Numbered from the stretch's first letter, positions 24,105-38,006 are shown. The stretch is 64,000 bases of DNA from Timema cristinae (GCA_039000515.1 JBCFYV010000502.1:1-64000), one strand, 5' to 3'. Numbers and translations are program-made. Notes: generated from the letters alone by a model not told the origin.

Positions 24105-24469
24105 GGGCCCTTTTCCCCTTTTTTTTTTTCGCTGTCGTTTTTTTTTAATTTTTTTGTATAAAGGGGGTATGTAGTTCATTTTTGCTTTGGACTTTAGGCA
24201 CTTCCGTTTTAAATGCCCACCCCCCCCCCAAAAAACTATAGAAAAATTTAAAAACGCCCCGACCGGCCAGGGATTTTTCCCCTTTTCCCCGTCGCAGGTC
24301 TTCAACAGCGTTGCCAAAGGTTTTCTGAAATTTTCCCCCTTTTTGTGCAAATTTTACCAAGTGGGAGAAACCCCATTCAAATTCTTTTTTTGATTTTTTT
24401 GAATGCAGAATAAATTTTGTGAGTGAATGTTTAAATTTTTGGGGGGGGGGGCCACATAAAATTTTAAAA

Positions 24470-25690
24470 AAAACCCCCACACCTTTTACTCACCCCCTCA
24501 TTCACTCACTACTACTAAAATCAACCACACTCACATACACCCCCCTCACAAAACCCCAAAAATTTTTTCAAAATTTCCCCTAAAACCCCTTACAAACATC
24601 AAAAACCCCCCGTATCTCCCCCACACACAAAAATTTTCTTTTTCACACACTCAAAAATCTTCTTCTCCCCCAAAAAAAAAAACACACCCCCCCCTTTGAA
24701 AACTTTAACTCTAAAATTTTTCCCAAAACACTATTAAACTACTACTAGAATTTTCCAAAATAATACAAACTACTCTAATACAACTACCCTAAAATATATA
24801 ATACTACAGAAAATTTTTACTACTATAAATACTATTACAAAAACTAGAAAATACTATAAAATACTACAAAAATTTTTTATAAAAAAAAACTATTTTTCAA
24901 CTCCCCACTATAATTACTACTAGAACAACAAATTTTAAAAAATTTTTTCCCACAACTATACATAAAATACTAGAACAACTCAAAACAAACAAAAAACTAA
25001 AACCCCATACTCCCAAAAAAAACAAAATAGAATAATACTAGAAAACAACTAAAAACTATAACTACTATTAAAAACCCCAAACTACCTTAACTACTACAAC
25101 AAAATTTTTTAAAATACTAAGAACAACTAAAAAACTACTAAAAAAACAAAAACACTATTTTTACTACTAAAAACTACACTAGAAAACTAAAACAACTATT
25201 TTAAAATATTTTCAACAAACAATTTTTACTATATTACTACTATTTAAATTTAAAACAAAAAAACAACTAAAAAACTACTAGAACTACTACAATTTTTACT
25301 ACAAATCAAAATAAAAACCCATTAAAAACCCCAAACAAATCTTTTTAAAAACAACTACAAAAAAATTTTAAAATCCCCACAACTAAACTAAACAAAAAAA
25401 TATAACAATTTTTACTTTTGTAATATACAACTACTACTAAAAACAACTACTAAAATTACACAACAAAATTTTTTGGGATACTATTTTTCACTACTACTAC
25501 TACTACTAGAAAAACAAAAACTATTTTCTACACTACAACTTTCCCCTTTTTAAAAAAAATTACTATAACTACTAAAGTACTACAACAAAATTTTAAAACT
25601 TTACTAAATAATTTTCTATACTATTATAATACTTAAAATTTTTACATTACTACTACTACTTCTACTTATTTTCTACATGTAAAAAAAAAA
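24470..25690. other. Nearly G-free 1.2-kb stretch
   Basis: On the plus strand G is almost absent (about twenty in 1.2 kb, mostly within 'ctaga'), with 'acaactactacta' type texture. Lies inside the smeared block, so it is probably a corrupted simple repeat of the ACT type. Confidence 0.6.
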
Positions 25691-28600
25691 ACTTAAAAAA
25701 AGGGAAAAAAAATTTTTTTTTTATTTTTTTTTTAAAAAAAATATATATAAAAAATATAAAAATAATATAATTTAAAAAAAAATAAATTTTTCCCCCAAAA
25801 TTGTTTTTTAAAAAAAACCCCTTTTTTTATCTGTCGTTGCACGGGGAATTTTAAATTTTGGACCCCCGGGTTTTTTTGGTGGGGACTTATATTTAAAGTT
25901 TTTTTAAAAATTTTAAGGGAAAACCCCAAAATTAAAAAGGGTTTTAAAAATTTAAAAAAAAATTTAAATTTTTTGGGTTTTTGGTTTTTTTTTGTATTTT
26001 GAATATTACCATATCAAATCCGGGGCCCGGGGAAAACCCCCCCTTTTTTTTTCCCCCTTTCCCAAGGTAACTTTTAATTTTTTTTTAAAAAAAACAAAAA
26101 AAAAAAATGGAAATTTTTCCCCCTAGTCATTCTGTATTTTAAAAATTTCATATTTTTTATTTTGTTTAAAAAATATTTTATAATCTTCTCTTTTTCCTCC
26201 CCCAAATTAAATTTTACACCCTTTGGGAAAAAACGTTTATATTCCCAAAGGGTTTTAAAAACTTGCAACACGTGCCCCCCTTTTTTTCTCTTGTTTGGGG
26301 GAAAATTTAAAAATTAAAACTTTATTATTTTTTTAAAAACCCATCCCCAAAAAAACCCAAAAAAAAAAAACTTATCGCCCCCCTTAAAATTTTTTAAAAA
26401 AAAAAACCCAAATTTTAAAAAAAAAAAAAAACAAAAAAAATTTAAAAATTTTCACCCCCAAAGAGGTAAAAAAAATTTAAAAGCTGGGAAAATTTTTGCT
26501 AAAAATAGTGATTTTGGAGAGAGTTTTTGTAATGGGGGAAAATAAAAAAGAGAAATAAATATTTTAATGAATCGAACCCCCAAAAATTTATATGAAAAAT
26601 TTAAAAATTCAATTTTTTTTTTGGGTTTTTTTCCAAAAAAAAAACCCCCTTTTTTAAATTTTTTTTTGGGAAGTGAAAAAAAAAAAATACAATTTTGCCA
26701 ACTATACGTAAATCAACAAAAAAAGAGAAAAAAAATAGTTTTTTTGGGTTACTCAAATTTAAATTTAAAAATTTTTAAAGGGGAGGGTTTTCTTTGACAA
26801 ACAAACCTTTCCAATTAAACTTCCCCCCCGGATCAAAAATTTTTTGAGCGGGGTTTTTTTTTAAAAAGGGTTTTTCCCACTCTTTTAAAAACCAAAAAAC
26901 TGTGGGAAAAACCCGCCTTTTTTTATTTTTTAAAAAAATTGGGGGGGGGGGAAAAGGAATTTATTTTTTTTTTTTTCCCTTTTTTTGACAAAAAAATACT
27001 CCCAGGACAAAATTTAAGTTTTTTAAAAGAGGTATTATACCTTTTCCCCCCATTCCCCCCAAAAATTTTGTGGCAAAAAATTCCCTTGCGGGACTTTTGG
27101 GGGAAACTTGTTTACAAAACCCAAAAAAAAAAAATGTAAAATTTTTTTTATTTTGCATTTTTAAAAAGCGAAAAAATTTTTGGCGCCCCCCCTTTTAATT
27201 TTAATCTTTTTTTTTTATTTTTTTGAAAACTCAAAAAACCTTAAAAAAATTTTTTAAAAAAATAAATCGTGATTTCAGAAGTAAATAAAAAAAAAAAAAA
27301 AGCTATAATATACAAAATTTATTTAACTAAGACTTTTTCCCCATAAAAAAAATCCTTTGCACAAAAAAAAAAAACGGAAAAAAAATATTTTTTTAAAAAA
27401 CGATTATTTCTTTGGGGGTTTTTGGTTCTGATAGGGGGAAAAGGAAAGTTTTTAAAACTACCCGGGGGGGGGCGGGAAAAGGTTTTGGGGGGGGGGGCAG
27501 GGGAGGTTGGAAAAACCCCGAAGTAAACAAAAAAAGGAATGTGGATATTTTCCGCCTGACCCAGCCGGGTTTTTTTTTGGGGCCCAAAAAAGGCAGATAA
27601 GAGAAGTCAAAATAATAAAGGGGGCACATTTATGTACAGTGTGGTATTATTTTTTTGGTCTTAAAAAATTAAAAAAAAAAATTTTCGGGGGGATTTAAAA
27701 AAAAGGGAAAGGGGGCTATTTTAAAATCAATCTACTTTATGGCCCCACGTAAGAAAAGAGGGGGAAAATAAAATTTAAAAAAAAATTTTTTGGGAAACCC
27801 CAAAGGTAGTTAAAAATTTTTATTAATTTAGAACTTTAATTCCCCAATTTAATTATCTATTTTTCAAGTAAAATAAAAAAAGCGGGTTTTTTTTAAAAAT
27901 TTGGGGGGGTATTTTAAAAAATTTTTTTAAATTTAAAACATCTAGAAAAATATCAAATACCTTCCAAAAAAAGGGGGGTTTTTTTTTTAAACGAGCCCGA
28001 TTGAAATATTCCAATAAACAAAAATTTTTTTTGGGGGATAAAATTAAAGGTGATATCAAACAAATATGCCCCCTTTCCCCCTTTTGTAGTGTGTGGGGGG
28101 AAAACACCTCAGTAAAAAAAAAAATGTGTTAAAAAAACATTCAAAAAAACTATTCTTTTGGGGGGTTTTTAAAAAAAACTATTTTTATATCTTGAAAACT
28201 TTGTTTTTTTAAATCCTATAAAGATAATTTAAAAAAATCCTTAAAAAAAAAAAAAACTGTATCTTTTTTTTTTGTTCTAAACATTAAACTTTCAAAAAAG
28301 GGGACTACTATAGGCTGTCGTGAATCCTAACTGTATATTACAAACTTGTAAAAAAACAAAACTATGGGGGCGTACACGCTAATTTATTTAAGGGGGTTTT
28401 CCCGTTGACGGGGGTCATGGGGTTTAAAACCCCCGGCCCCGGGGTTTGTAGCTATGTTTTTTTTTTAAAATTTTTTTTCCAAACTTTTTCCTTTGGGGAA
28501 AATTTGGGTAAAATTTTTTTTTAAAGTTTTATTTCCCCCCATTCCAACTCTTTTTGTTTTTTTTAAAAGGGGGCATTTTTCCCCCGGATAGGTATTAAGA

Positions 28601-28714
28601 CCCCGAAAAAAAAAAAGGGGTTTTTTTTATTAATTAAAAAAATTTTTGGATTTTTGGGAATTATAGGTTTTTTTGCCTAAAAAAATCACTAAGAGACTTT
28701 TTTATTTTTATACA

Positions 28715-28970
28715 CCCCTTTGGGGGGCCGCGTGATTAAAGTTTATTTCCCCCAATAGACTTTTAGACTGTCGATGAGGGGGAAAATTTAAGGTTCAAAA
28801 AAAGGCCCCGGGTTTTTATGAGGGGGGTTTTTCCAAAAAAATGGTTTTTCTACTCTCCCCAGTAAATGAGGGCATACTTAATTTTTATATAACCTTCATA
28901 ATCCCAAAACCCTTAGTTTAAATTTTTGTACATAAGCATAACCCCCCAAGGGTACTAAACGGGGGTTTTT
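28715..28970 (+). repeat. SINE family A, smeared copy
   Basis: Head 'gactgtcgatgagggggaa' and 'aaggttcaaa', body 'agtaaatgagggcatac' and tail 'gtactaaacggg' keep the family order with inflated homopolymers. Confidence 0.5.
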
Positions 28971-31789
28971 TTGGAAAAAAAATTTTTTTCCGTATTTTGA
29001 AAATTTTTAAATTTTTTATACCTTTTTAAAAGGGATTTTGGAGACAATTGCAAATTTTTTTTTTTGAAATTTTGAAAAAAACAAAATTTTTTTGGAGGGA
29101 GTTTTGGGGATCTAAAATCCCCAAAAAAAACACATTATTGAAACGTATTTTTGAATGATGTTAGGAATTGCCGTTCCATCAGTACTTTTTTTTGGGGTAT
29201 GGTTAATGTAAACGTTTTTTTTAAAACCCCAAAGGTAAGGGGACCCAAAAAGGGCACATCTTAAAAAAGTCAAAAATTTAAAAAAAGGGTTTTTTGGTTT
29301 ATAACTATTCATATTTTTTGGCCTGTTTTTTTAAACAACACTGGAAAAAAATTTTAAAAATTTTTTAAAAGTTAAAAAACAAAAAATTTGGGGGTATTTT
29401 ATATAAAACCCTTTTTAAAAAGAATTCCCCTTGCAAATCAAAAAACCCCAAACAAAAAAGAGAAAATTTTAAAATTTTGTCAATGTTTTTTTAAAAAAAA
29501 AAACTTTTGTAATCAATCAAAAAATTTTTTCAAAAGAAAATAAGTTTTTTTGTATATTGAATAGATTGAATAAAACTTTAATAAAAAAATAAGTGTTCTT
29601 TGCACAAAAGTAAAAATACAGTAAAAGGATCTTTTTTTTAAAAAGAGGGGGGTTGAGTATTATTCCGGGGGAAGGTTTTTGGGTCAAATATTAAAAAAAT
29701 TTTCGTACAAAAATTTGTATGCTTAAAATACATAATCACGATCATAAACATATCTTAAACAGTGGGGGAAACCCGGGGGGGGCGATAGGGTTGCCCCCCC
29801 CCCAAAAAAACCCCCCCGGAAAAAAAAAAAATAGGAAAAATTTAAAAATTTTTTTCTTTTTTTTTAAAATTTTTTTAAAAAATGACGTACCCCCTTCCCC
29901 CTTTTTCCCCAAAAACCCCTTTTTTTAAACCCAACATCAAAAAAAAGTTTGGGGAAAAAAACTTGAATGGAATTTGTCACAATTAAATCACCCCAAACTT
30001 CTCTGAAAGTTTCCTGGGGTTTTTTGATTTGGGGGGGGGGATAAATTTTTTGATGGAAATTTTTTTTTATGTAAGGAAAAAATTTTTTTACAGCGCCAGA
30101 AATTAGTACATTTTAAATTTAAATTTATAATAAATTTTTTTTTTTTCCTGGGGGAAAAAAATACATTGTTTGTAATTTTTTAAAAAAAAGAAGCTAAAAC
30201 CTTTTCCCCTTCCCCAAAAAAACCCCCTTTTTTTAAACCCAACATCAAAATTTTAAAAATTTGGGAAAATTTAAAAATTTTTTAATAAAAATTTGTCACA
30301 ATTTAAATTTTTCCCCTGTCAGTAAACGGTCCCCCATATTTCCCGATTTCCTTGGGAACCTTTTTTAAAGTGGTGTTTGACCCTTTTTTTAAAAATTTTC
30401 CGTTTGCATATTAATAAAGTTTTTTTTCCCCCGATTTTACAACCAAAATTTTTTTGGGTTTTAAAGGCATAAAACGTAAAATTTGAATTAGGTTGGGGGT
30501 GGCAAATTATCACAATGCTTTTAGAAAGGCATTTCCCTTGTTTCCCCCAACATTGTAGAAAATTTAGACAATCCCTTTTTTATGCTTGCGCCTTTTGCCA
30601 CCCCTGGGGTAAGAAAGAAGTTATTAAAAAAAATTTTGAATTCTTAGTACCCCTGGGGCAAAAAAATTGTCATTTAAACGGTTGTTTTTATGTAGGAACC
30701 CTTTTTTGGTAGGGGGAAAAATTTTTTTTTCTTTTTTAAAATTTTAAAAAAAATTTTGTTTTCAATAATATGTGAATATCGGACAGCGTTCAAAAGATAT
30801 TTTTTTTAAGACTTTCCCCCAAAATTTTTTCACGCAATTAAAAAAAGGTTTTTTTAAATACGGCCCAAAAAATTTTAAAAAAACCCCCCCTTAAAAAAAA
30901 CGACTCGATGTCATACCCCGTTTGTTTTAAGTACGTGGGGCTTAAAGTTTTAAAAATTTAAAGTTTCGCCCCTTAAAAAATTTTAATCTTTTTCGCTAAA
31001 AAAATTGTCTAAGTTTTTTGGGAAAAAGCTGGAAAATTTTTTTTGCAATTTTTTTATTTGGGTTTTTGGCCGCAAAAAATGGCATGGGGGCCATGGGGTG
31101 CCAAGTCTTAAAAAAGGGGAGAAAAGGGTTCATTTTTCCCTTAAGTTCCTAACTTCAAAAAAAAACTGTGCTGTGTTTTTTTTTTAAACAAAAAATCCTC
31201 TTTAAAAATAAAAAAATTTGGGGGACCAATAGTCCCGGGGAAGTTTATAAGAATATGGGATTTTAAGGGGTTGTCAATTAAAGAAAAAAAGTCTGTTTTC
31301 AAAATGAAAAAAAAACCTTTTGACCTGGGTTTTACTAATAAAAAAAAGACAGGGGGCCTTTGCTCAAAACCTGTATGGTTAGGGAAAAAAAGATAGAGAG
31401 AAAATTAATTTTTGTATTTTTCCAAAAACAAAAGGAACGTGAGGATTGAAAAAGGACATTCCCCCAAAATTTGTGGGGGGGGGGAAAAAAAGTACGGTAA
31501 AAAAAATGCTCTTGCCCAAAAATTTGGCCCCGGGTTTTTTCAAGACTTCCCCCCAAATTTTGTGAAAAGGCTGTTAAAAGGTTTCTCTATGGGGTTTTTA
31601 AAACAGATGCAATGCTGTAGGGAAAAATGATAAAAAAAAAAGGGGGTTTTTTGGTTTTTAAAAAAAAATGAAATAAAAGGGGGTTAGATTGTGGGCTCTT
31701 TGTTGATCCGGAAAATTTTATTTTTGGGAGCAACCCCCCCATGGTTAATAGGTGACCCCATTATTGAAGTGAATTTTTCCCTCCTCAGC

Positions 31790-32230
31790 AAGGAACATGA
31801 CACCAGAAGAAGCTGTTTTAAAAATAAAAGTTTACTTTTTGGAACATAAGCAAGGACAAAAGAGAAATTACGGCATTAACAAAAATCACACTACTATCAA
31901 GTGAAAGGCCAACTTCACGTGACAGGAGAAGTTACTGCCTCTTTGTTTTATGGAAAAATGTGGGTATAAAGGTCGAGAAGATTTTCAGAGACGATGCATT
32001 TTGGGCTAGCCACATGGAGAAAAAATGAGCCAGTTCTATCTAGATTGTCTCCTGCCAGAGCTTGTAGATCCAAGACGCAGACGATCCATGCCGATTAGAA
32101 ACCCAACCTTACATAACAAAGGCTATTGAAGATAAACAAAAGGCTGACAAAAGTAAGGCAATGGCCTTGAGAATTCCAATTCAAAACCTAAAGTGAGGCG
32201 AAAGCTTTAGTTATTAGGCTTCTAACGCAA
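31790..32230 (+). pseudogene. Coding-like remnant, possible transposon protein
   Basis: Unsmeared sequence with coding texture in broken frames. The plus frame near 32020-32130 reads MSQFYLDCLLPELVDPRRRR followed by a SMPIRNP segment and a stop; another frame continues with a charged helix (KQKADKSKAMAL). The acidic-proline LLPELVDPR motif reminds me of insect transposon-derived proteins, but I cannot name one. No intact frame. Confidence 0.3.
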
Positions 32231-33320
32231 ATATAGAGCTAAACTCCCCTTACCTCAATTTTGACATTGTTTTTTAATTGTTTCGTGATTATGTGCTAAA
32301 AACAAAATATATAATCTCTAAAATTTGAATAGTTTATAAAATTAAAATTGTCGACTGTGTTTGTTGAAAAGTTACTAAGCTCAAATGTCTTGTATTCTAT
32401 TGTGATTGTGATCGTTTTATAGCGTTCTATATAAGGGTGTTGTCAAATAAATTGCTATTTGCTTCCCATAAAATTTATTAAAACAATTTTTTTAACTAAT
32501 TAAAAAATAATCACAACATTTTTAAGTGGTCAAATGCGGGTAAATGATTGTTTTGGAGCGTATATTGCATTTCGAAAAACTTTTATCCAACTATGTTTTT
32601 AAATTTAATATAATAACTATAGTATGAAGAGGAAATATGTTGAATATATTTTGCGAATGTGTTCAATTCATTATTTTATAAAATTACTGGTGAATGTATA
32701 GAATCACCAAAAGTAAAAGTAATTTACCAGTAATTTTTTTTAATTACCTATTCACTTTGGTGAAAGTATGAAACATCAACGGTATTTTATACATCTACCA
32801 TTAATTTTTATATATATATAAGTTATGCTGAATATATTATAAAACATAACTCAAAACTAATTAAACCTTTACTTAGCTTATTAACATTAACCAGTGACTG
32901 ATGGTAATTTTATAAAATCACCGGTGACTTTATAACATTTTCAGCGATTGAAATAGTGTTTTTGTAGATTCACCCAATGTAAAAAATATAAAAAGTAGCA
33001 ACAGATTAATAAAGGCATCTGATTGGCTGAGCGTTTGAGTCACTCAGTACCAAGCCAGCTCGTTAATTATATTCTCAAAGATAATGGAAGATAATCTCAG
33101 TTGTTAAAAATTAGGTAATATGTTGGAATTTGGAAGAATAAATAAACCTTAAAAATACACACCTATACAATCAACATTGTTACTCTACTTATTAAAAATA
33201 AACGGTACGGATGACGGTGCGCCGCACAGTCTTTCTCCATCTCTCATATTAAAATGGACTGATTTACTAAAAACTTGTAATAGTTGTGAAACGAAATAAT
33301 AGATTCCCATATTTTTACAG
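32231..33320. other. AT-rich intergenic or intronic DNA
   Basis: Contains diverged 'ggtgaatttataaaatcacc' type motifs repeated loosely between 32690 and 32990. Nothing else recognised. If 33321-33474 is an exon, this stretch is intron. Confidence 0.4.
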
Positions 33321-33474
33321 AAACACTCCACCAAAGGTCATAAAGGAAATAATATACACTGCTAGCTATTTAATTCCTTACTCCATGGCAATAGATTATT
33401 CAGAACACTTGCAGAAATGTAATAAAAGGGGAACATCTTTGTCCACCAAAGAGCATAATAAATTTCATATTTAA
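33321..33474 (+). CDS. Probable terminal exon of an unidentified host gene
   Basis: A good 3' splice site ('ccatatttttacag') ends at 33320. The frame that follows completes a split codon and runs 51 codons to TAA at 33472-33474. It includes NTPPKVIKEIIYTASYLIPY and then a charged C-terminal tail with HLQKCNKRG. Composition is balanced, unlike the poly-Lys/Asn/Ile chance frames around it. I do not recognise the protein. No upstream exon was found in the preceding readable 1.5 kb, and further upstream the sequence is smeared. Confidence 0.45.
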
Positions 33475-34830
33475 AAGATCTCCAAATTTATGTTTTTATA
33501 TTTGCTTATATCTCAGAAACTATTGGTTTTTTGAAATATGTTTCGAATAAAATATTTGTTATTTTTAACAGTACAAAAAAAATACAGTTCTAAGTATTTT
33601 CGTATCTCAAATAGTAGCGGAGAAATGATCAAAATTGGAAATTAACGCTTATGTAAAGTAACCTTAAAGTCACTTTCATAGGAAATGGAAAATTGCCACT
33701 TTGTTTGTAATATTAAACAATACGTAAATCAAAACATTAAACAAAACATTTGGCTCTTCACTAAACATTAAAAAAAATAAACATATGTTTGTAATAATTT
33801 TCAAAACAATTAGGAGTTTTAACTTTTATTTATTTATATTTTATCTCTAGAAAAAAATTATTTCAATAAATTTATTTTGTGTAAGTGAACTTATCTAAAA
33901 CTATGCAAACTAATATAAACATCCTAGGCCAAACCTAAATACACTTTAATTGACTTGTACCAATTAGAATAAAACTCTGGTAGTCCGAGATTCCGGATAA
34001 TCTGATCAGGGGGCCATATATTGGCATTCCTTTACCCCTTTCTTGAGTTAGCCACAAAAAAGTGCCCCATTAAACTTGGCAAACAATTACTATTTCAATG
34101 TTCGACGACTATTCAGATATTAAATTAATGTTGAGGAACCAAAAAATTACATTTTAGAATTAATTTCATTTCTGTAACTAATGCTTTTCCAACTATAAAC
34201 TTCTTAGCTAGTTTAGTCGCAATTTTACAATTACCGAGACATTTTAAAACTTCCAGTTTTTTTTCCATAGACGTGTCCACAGAAGGGCACAGGTAGGCCC
34301 CCCTTTTGTTCTTTCAAATATTGTGTTCAATGAGGCAGGCACGCACGCACACACACACAGCTGTAAGAAATCATTGCTTCGTGTGAGAAGGATGAATATA
34401 ATTCTTATTACAATTTAAAAATAGCTCTAAATAACTTCCAGAGTCTTATGATTTGATCATCTTAATAAATATAAAGATATGGAAAAAAAATCCAGGAATG
34501 GACTACTCTGAATAGCTTCCATAAAGAAAAGCTATATTTAAATTTATTCTTATAACAAACTTTGGGTCAGTGCATGGTAAGGGGGGGCATGCCCATGGGA
34601 CGAATTAGCCCCCCATGAAAAGAAGTTTCTCTCTCCTAGATACATTTCAAACACTTCGACAGTATTGAATATTAAACTAAAAGATTGCCTTAAATAGAAC
34701 TCAAAATGATTTCTATGTGCATTAAATTTTCAAAAATTAATTGGAGAAGACCACACCCTATAACTTCTAGAATAATGTAACTGTAAGAAAAAAATCAGTT
34801 TAGAAGCGCTCTTAATAGCTTCTAGGGTCA
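33475..34830. other. AT-rich intergenic; CA microsatellite
   Basis: A short 'gcacgcacgcacacacacaca' run lies near 34338-34360. Otherwise no feature. Confidence 0.5.
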
Positions 34831-34832
34831 TC

Positions 34833-34862
34833 TAAATAAATAAATAAATAAATAAATAAATC
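34833..34862. repeat. AAAT microsatellite
   Basis: Seven consecutive 'aaat' units. Confidence 0.9.
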
Positions 34863-35456
34863 GAGGCAAGGGCCACTCAAGATAAGTTTAAAATGGTTGT
34901 AATTTTGAAGAATTTTCTTGCTATAAATACTACTAATGGATTTTGAAAGCCTTTAATTTTTAAAAATTGGCCAGTGGAAGATCACTTCAAACATCTGCTA
35001 GAGGCATCTACTTAATTTTCGGTAATTAATATAAAAATATTTTTAGATATAGGACTCTTGAAAAAGCTACATATAGTTGTCCATGAGTAAATACAGCATT
35101 TGACAAGTACAATCCAGCTCTTGGAAGCGTCTATTCCTTAGACATATTGATAGTCATTGCAAAAGCAACTTTATTTTAACTCACATTAAAAAAAAACATG
35201 TGTTTTAACGTAAACTGAGTATGCTATGACATAAGTCGCAAAAAAAAAAAATCCTATCCACTGAGTTCTTATTCATCACTGTAGGCTGTGTGTAAGTTGA
35301 GAAAAAGGAATGTTGACAACAGAAATAATATATACGATAACATTAAATATTATCAAATAAATAATATTTATTGAGTATAGAAAAACATGAATATGATTAC
35401 GATCAAACATTCTATAACAATCTTGCCAAAACAACCAAACAATCTGCTTTGGTATC

Positions 35457-35700
35457 CGCATGGTCTAAACTTTAAGGCATCGCTCTTGAAATAAACTGGA
35501 CTGCCGCAGACGCAGAACTTGGGTTCGTATTTTGGCTGGTTGTACTGAGGGTGGTATTTCATAAACACTTTTTCACTCTCCTTTCACGCAAATGTGAGTC
35601 CACTTCCTCTAAATTGAACCATTCCTATCCCTAACTAGTTAGCACATTTAATACACATGCATGTACCCCTAAAGGGTAGTAAGATGTGATGATAAACAAA
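35457..35700 (+). repeat. SINE family A copy
   Basis: Head 'catggtctaaactttaaggc', 'ggactgccgcaga', B-box-like 'gggttcgtattt', body 'cacgcaaatgtgagtcc' and 'ccctaactagttagc', tail 'agggtagtaagatgtgatga' with A-rich end. Confidence 0.75.
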
Positions 35701-36164
35701 TAAAATAAAACAAACAACCCAAACAGAATGTATGATTACACTAAAATAAAGAACACAACACAACACTAATAGCTAAGAGAGATCACCTTTGCTTTTTCAA
35801 GAAAAAGCCTACATCAGTTTACATTCCTGACTGTTATCAGTAGTGTAATTCAATGGTGCTCAGCAAAGCTGAGCCTATCGTAAGTTTTTTTTTTGCGATA
35901 TCAGCATCTTTCACTAATTTAAATCATTTCTCTAATGGAGTAAGGGTGAGAAGGGTTTAAAGTGAAGGTGCACTAGCAATTGAATGAAAATATGGAAAAA
36001 TTTTATTTTATAAATTACGACCACAGTATTTTTTATTTGAAGATTTTTTATCGTACATTTTATGAACACACTGATTTTTCTACAAACTAAACTAAGTCTA
36101 GAGCAAAAACATCACCCAGTTCTCCAGCCGATAATAACTAACCAATGATATACTTTCAATCATG

Positions 36165-36230
36165 CCTGGATTAGAACCCGTGATCCCTAGATCAGTAGGC
36201 ACACGCGTTACCTACCGGTTGTTCTAAAGT
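36165..36230 (-). repeat. tRNA-like SINE fragment
   Basis: Minus strand shows an A-box-like 'accggtaggtaacg' and B-box-like 'gggttctaatcc' at tRNA spacing. Ends do not pair as a tRNA. Confidence 0.45.
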
Positions 36231-38005
36231 GTACAACTTCCCTAAAATAAATTTGACTGAAATTCAAATCTTAACTTGATTACCAATGAATACAAGATGT
36301 AATGAAGACTTTAAGACTGTTCCAGATTTTTTAAAAAAGAGTTATCCTTTGTAATAAATTACTATGTCATGGGAAAATATGTTTTGTGGCTTGTGTCACA
36401 CATAAAATATATTTCAAAATATTTAACATTGTCTAGCCTTTTAACCTAGGAAACTAAAATGGTTTTTGCTATTATATGAATGTAAAATTGAATACACTTT
36501 GTACATGTACTATAAATTAGTGTTTGGACGAGATGTAGTGGCATTGCCCTAGTCTAGAGTACAGTTTTCAACGTTACCTACCAATTCAACTGTCAAAAAT
36601 CACTCGAGATCATGTGGATCTGAAGTCGTGACATATGCTCTACCACTTCAAAATGCCACAACGTGTCAAGGGAAAGGGGCCTTCTAACCAATATATATAT
36701 TTATTTATAGAAATAAATTTGAACGATTTTTGTAATCTAACATAATTAACCCTTGTTAACTCAAAACATATTTAAAAAAAATCATTAGTCGACTGTTTCA
36801 TGTTTTGCTAAAAGTGTTTTAAAAGGATTTACAATTTTAATTTTTTTTTTACTTCGTGTAAAACATGTCAATTTCCGACTTTACAAGCGTTTTTACTATT
36901 ACTACAACGGCCATAAAATTATTGGTTTTCCCGCACGATTGAAACAAGACTTGTGACGTTAAATAGATGGTGCATCGTTACACGGGGGCATAGGGGCCTA
37001 ATGTAGATTCTAACACTTTCATCAAAATAAAGTCTCAATCATTTTTTTCTCTAGGTTATATTACTTTTACTAGATGGATTAGTGAATGGTATAAAATATA
37101 GTATTTTTATTTTCTGAAAATAGATATGTTCGTTTATGAACTACAAAATGGCAACTTTACTTAGGTGGTAGAAAAAGGACCACGCTTGGGCTGAGACCTT
37201 TGGGTTAAACAAAGACGACCAGTCCAGCGCCTGTAAGAACCCGAAAGAGCAAACGAAGAGAACAATGCCGTTTTACTATTCTTTTCTTTCTTTACACTGC
37301 TGTCCTCCCCAAGATAATTACACATCCCTTATGTGTGCTTGTGAGTGTTGTCTCTTGAAGAAAGAATGACAGAGTAAAAGAGGACTAGGCGATTGTCAGT
37401 TCACCGAGTATTTCCTCTCTATACTGGATGACTTGTCTCTGACGTATTCGTCTAAGCTCCACCTCCCTCGCACGCGCACGGGCTGTGAAACTTCAGAACT
37501 AGCATTGAGCTTTCTGATAATATCCTCTTAATATATTTCTAATATCGCTAAACCCTGTTCGCAAGGAACTTGAGAAATGGCAACGCTGTCCTAAACCACT
37601 ATTAACGTTCCCTCCAATGCGTATTAAGGTGTACCAAAGGTGACCACCCATCCATATTTAATTTTACTTTGAGAGTCTCAACCACCTTTTTTTACATACC
37701 CGAGAGAAAAATAACGCGTATGTTTTCCGTAAATATCCCATATTTTTGAAATTGCATGGTGTGAATCATTGAAACTTAGGTATTTTACAATATTACCCTT
37801 TCAGAGTTTATTAAACCATAGCAATTGTAGAATATTTTCTGTTGTGGACTGCCCTGAGGTCTTGGAATTTGGCCGTTGGGCGTTGGAAATACCCGATTTC
37901 TAAACTTATCACTAGTCATTGACAAGATAGTGTCCCGTATTTGTGTTATAAGAAAATGGACCTTAGGTACCATACGCCGATGATGATGATTATTAATTAT
38001 AATTA

Positions 38006-38006
<1 letters not shown>
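36231..38006. other. Intergenic; nothing recognised
   Basis: Mixed AT-rich and moderately GC-rich unique sequence (37.1-37.5 kb is the least AT-rich part). No gene, RNA or repeat supported. Confidence 0.4.

Larger units (their letters stand above)
22480..31760. other. Homopolymer-smeared block, probable consensus artefact
   Basis: Runs of 4-10 identical bases of all four kinds replace normal sequence texture for about 9 kb, with soft edges (about 22480 and 31760). Where a known repeat is still recognisable (SINE copies at 23976 and 28715), isolated bases have been turned into copies of their neighbours while spacing is kept. That is what dephased or very low-quality reads would give, not evolution. 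All frames here (for example 23386-23754, 24066-24480, 27393-27629) are products of homopolymers encoding Phe, Lys, Pro and Gly and should be ignored. Confidence 0.7.

Noticed and set aside
22607..31630. Dozens of 60-110-codon frames rich in Phe, Lys, Pro and Gly
   Set aside because: They are products of homopolymer runs in the smeared block; no domain, no consistent composition, overlapping on both strands.
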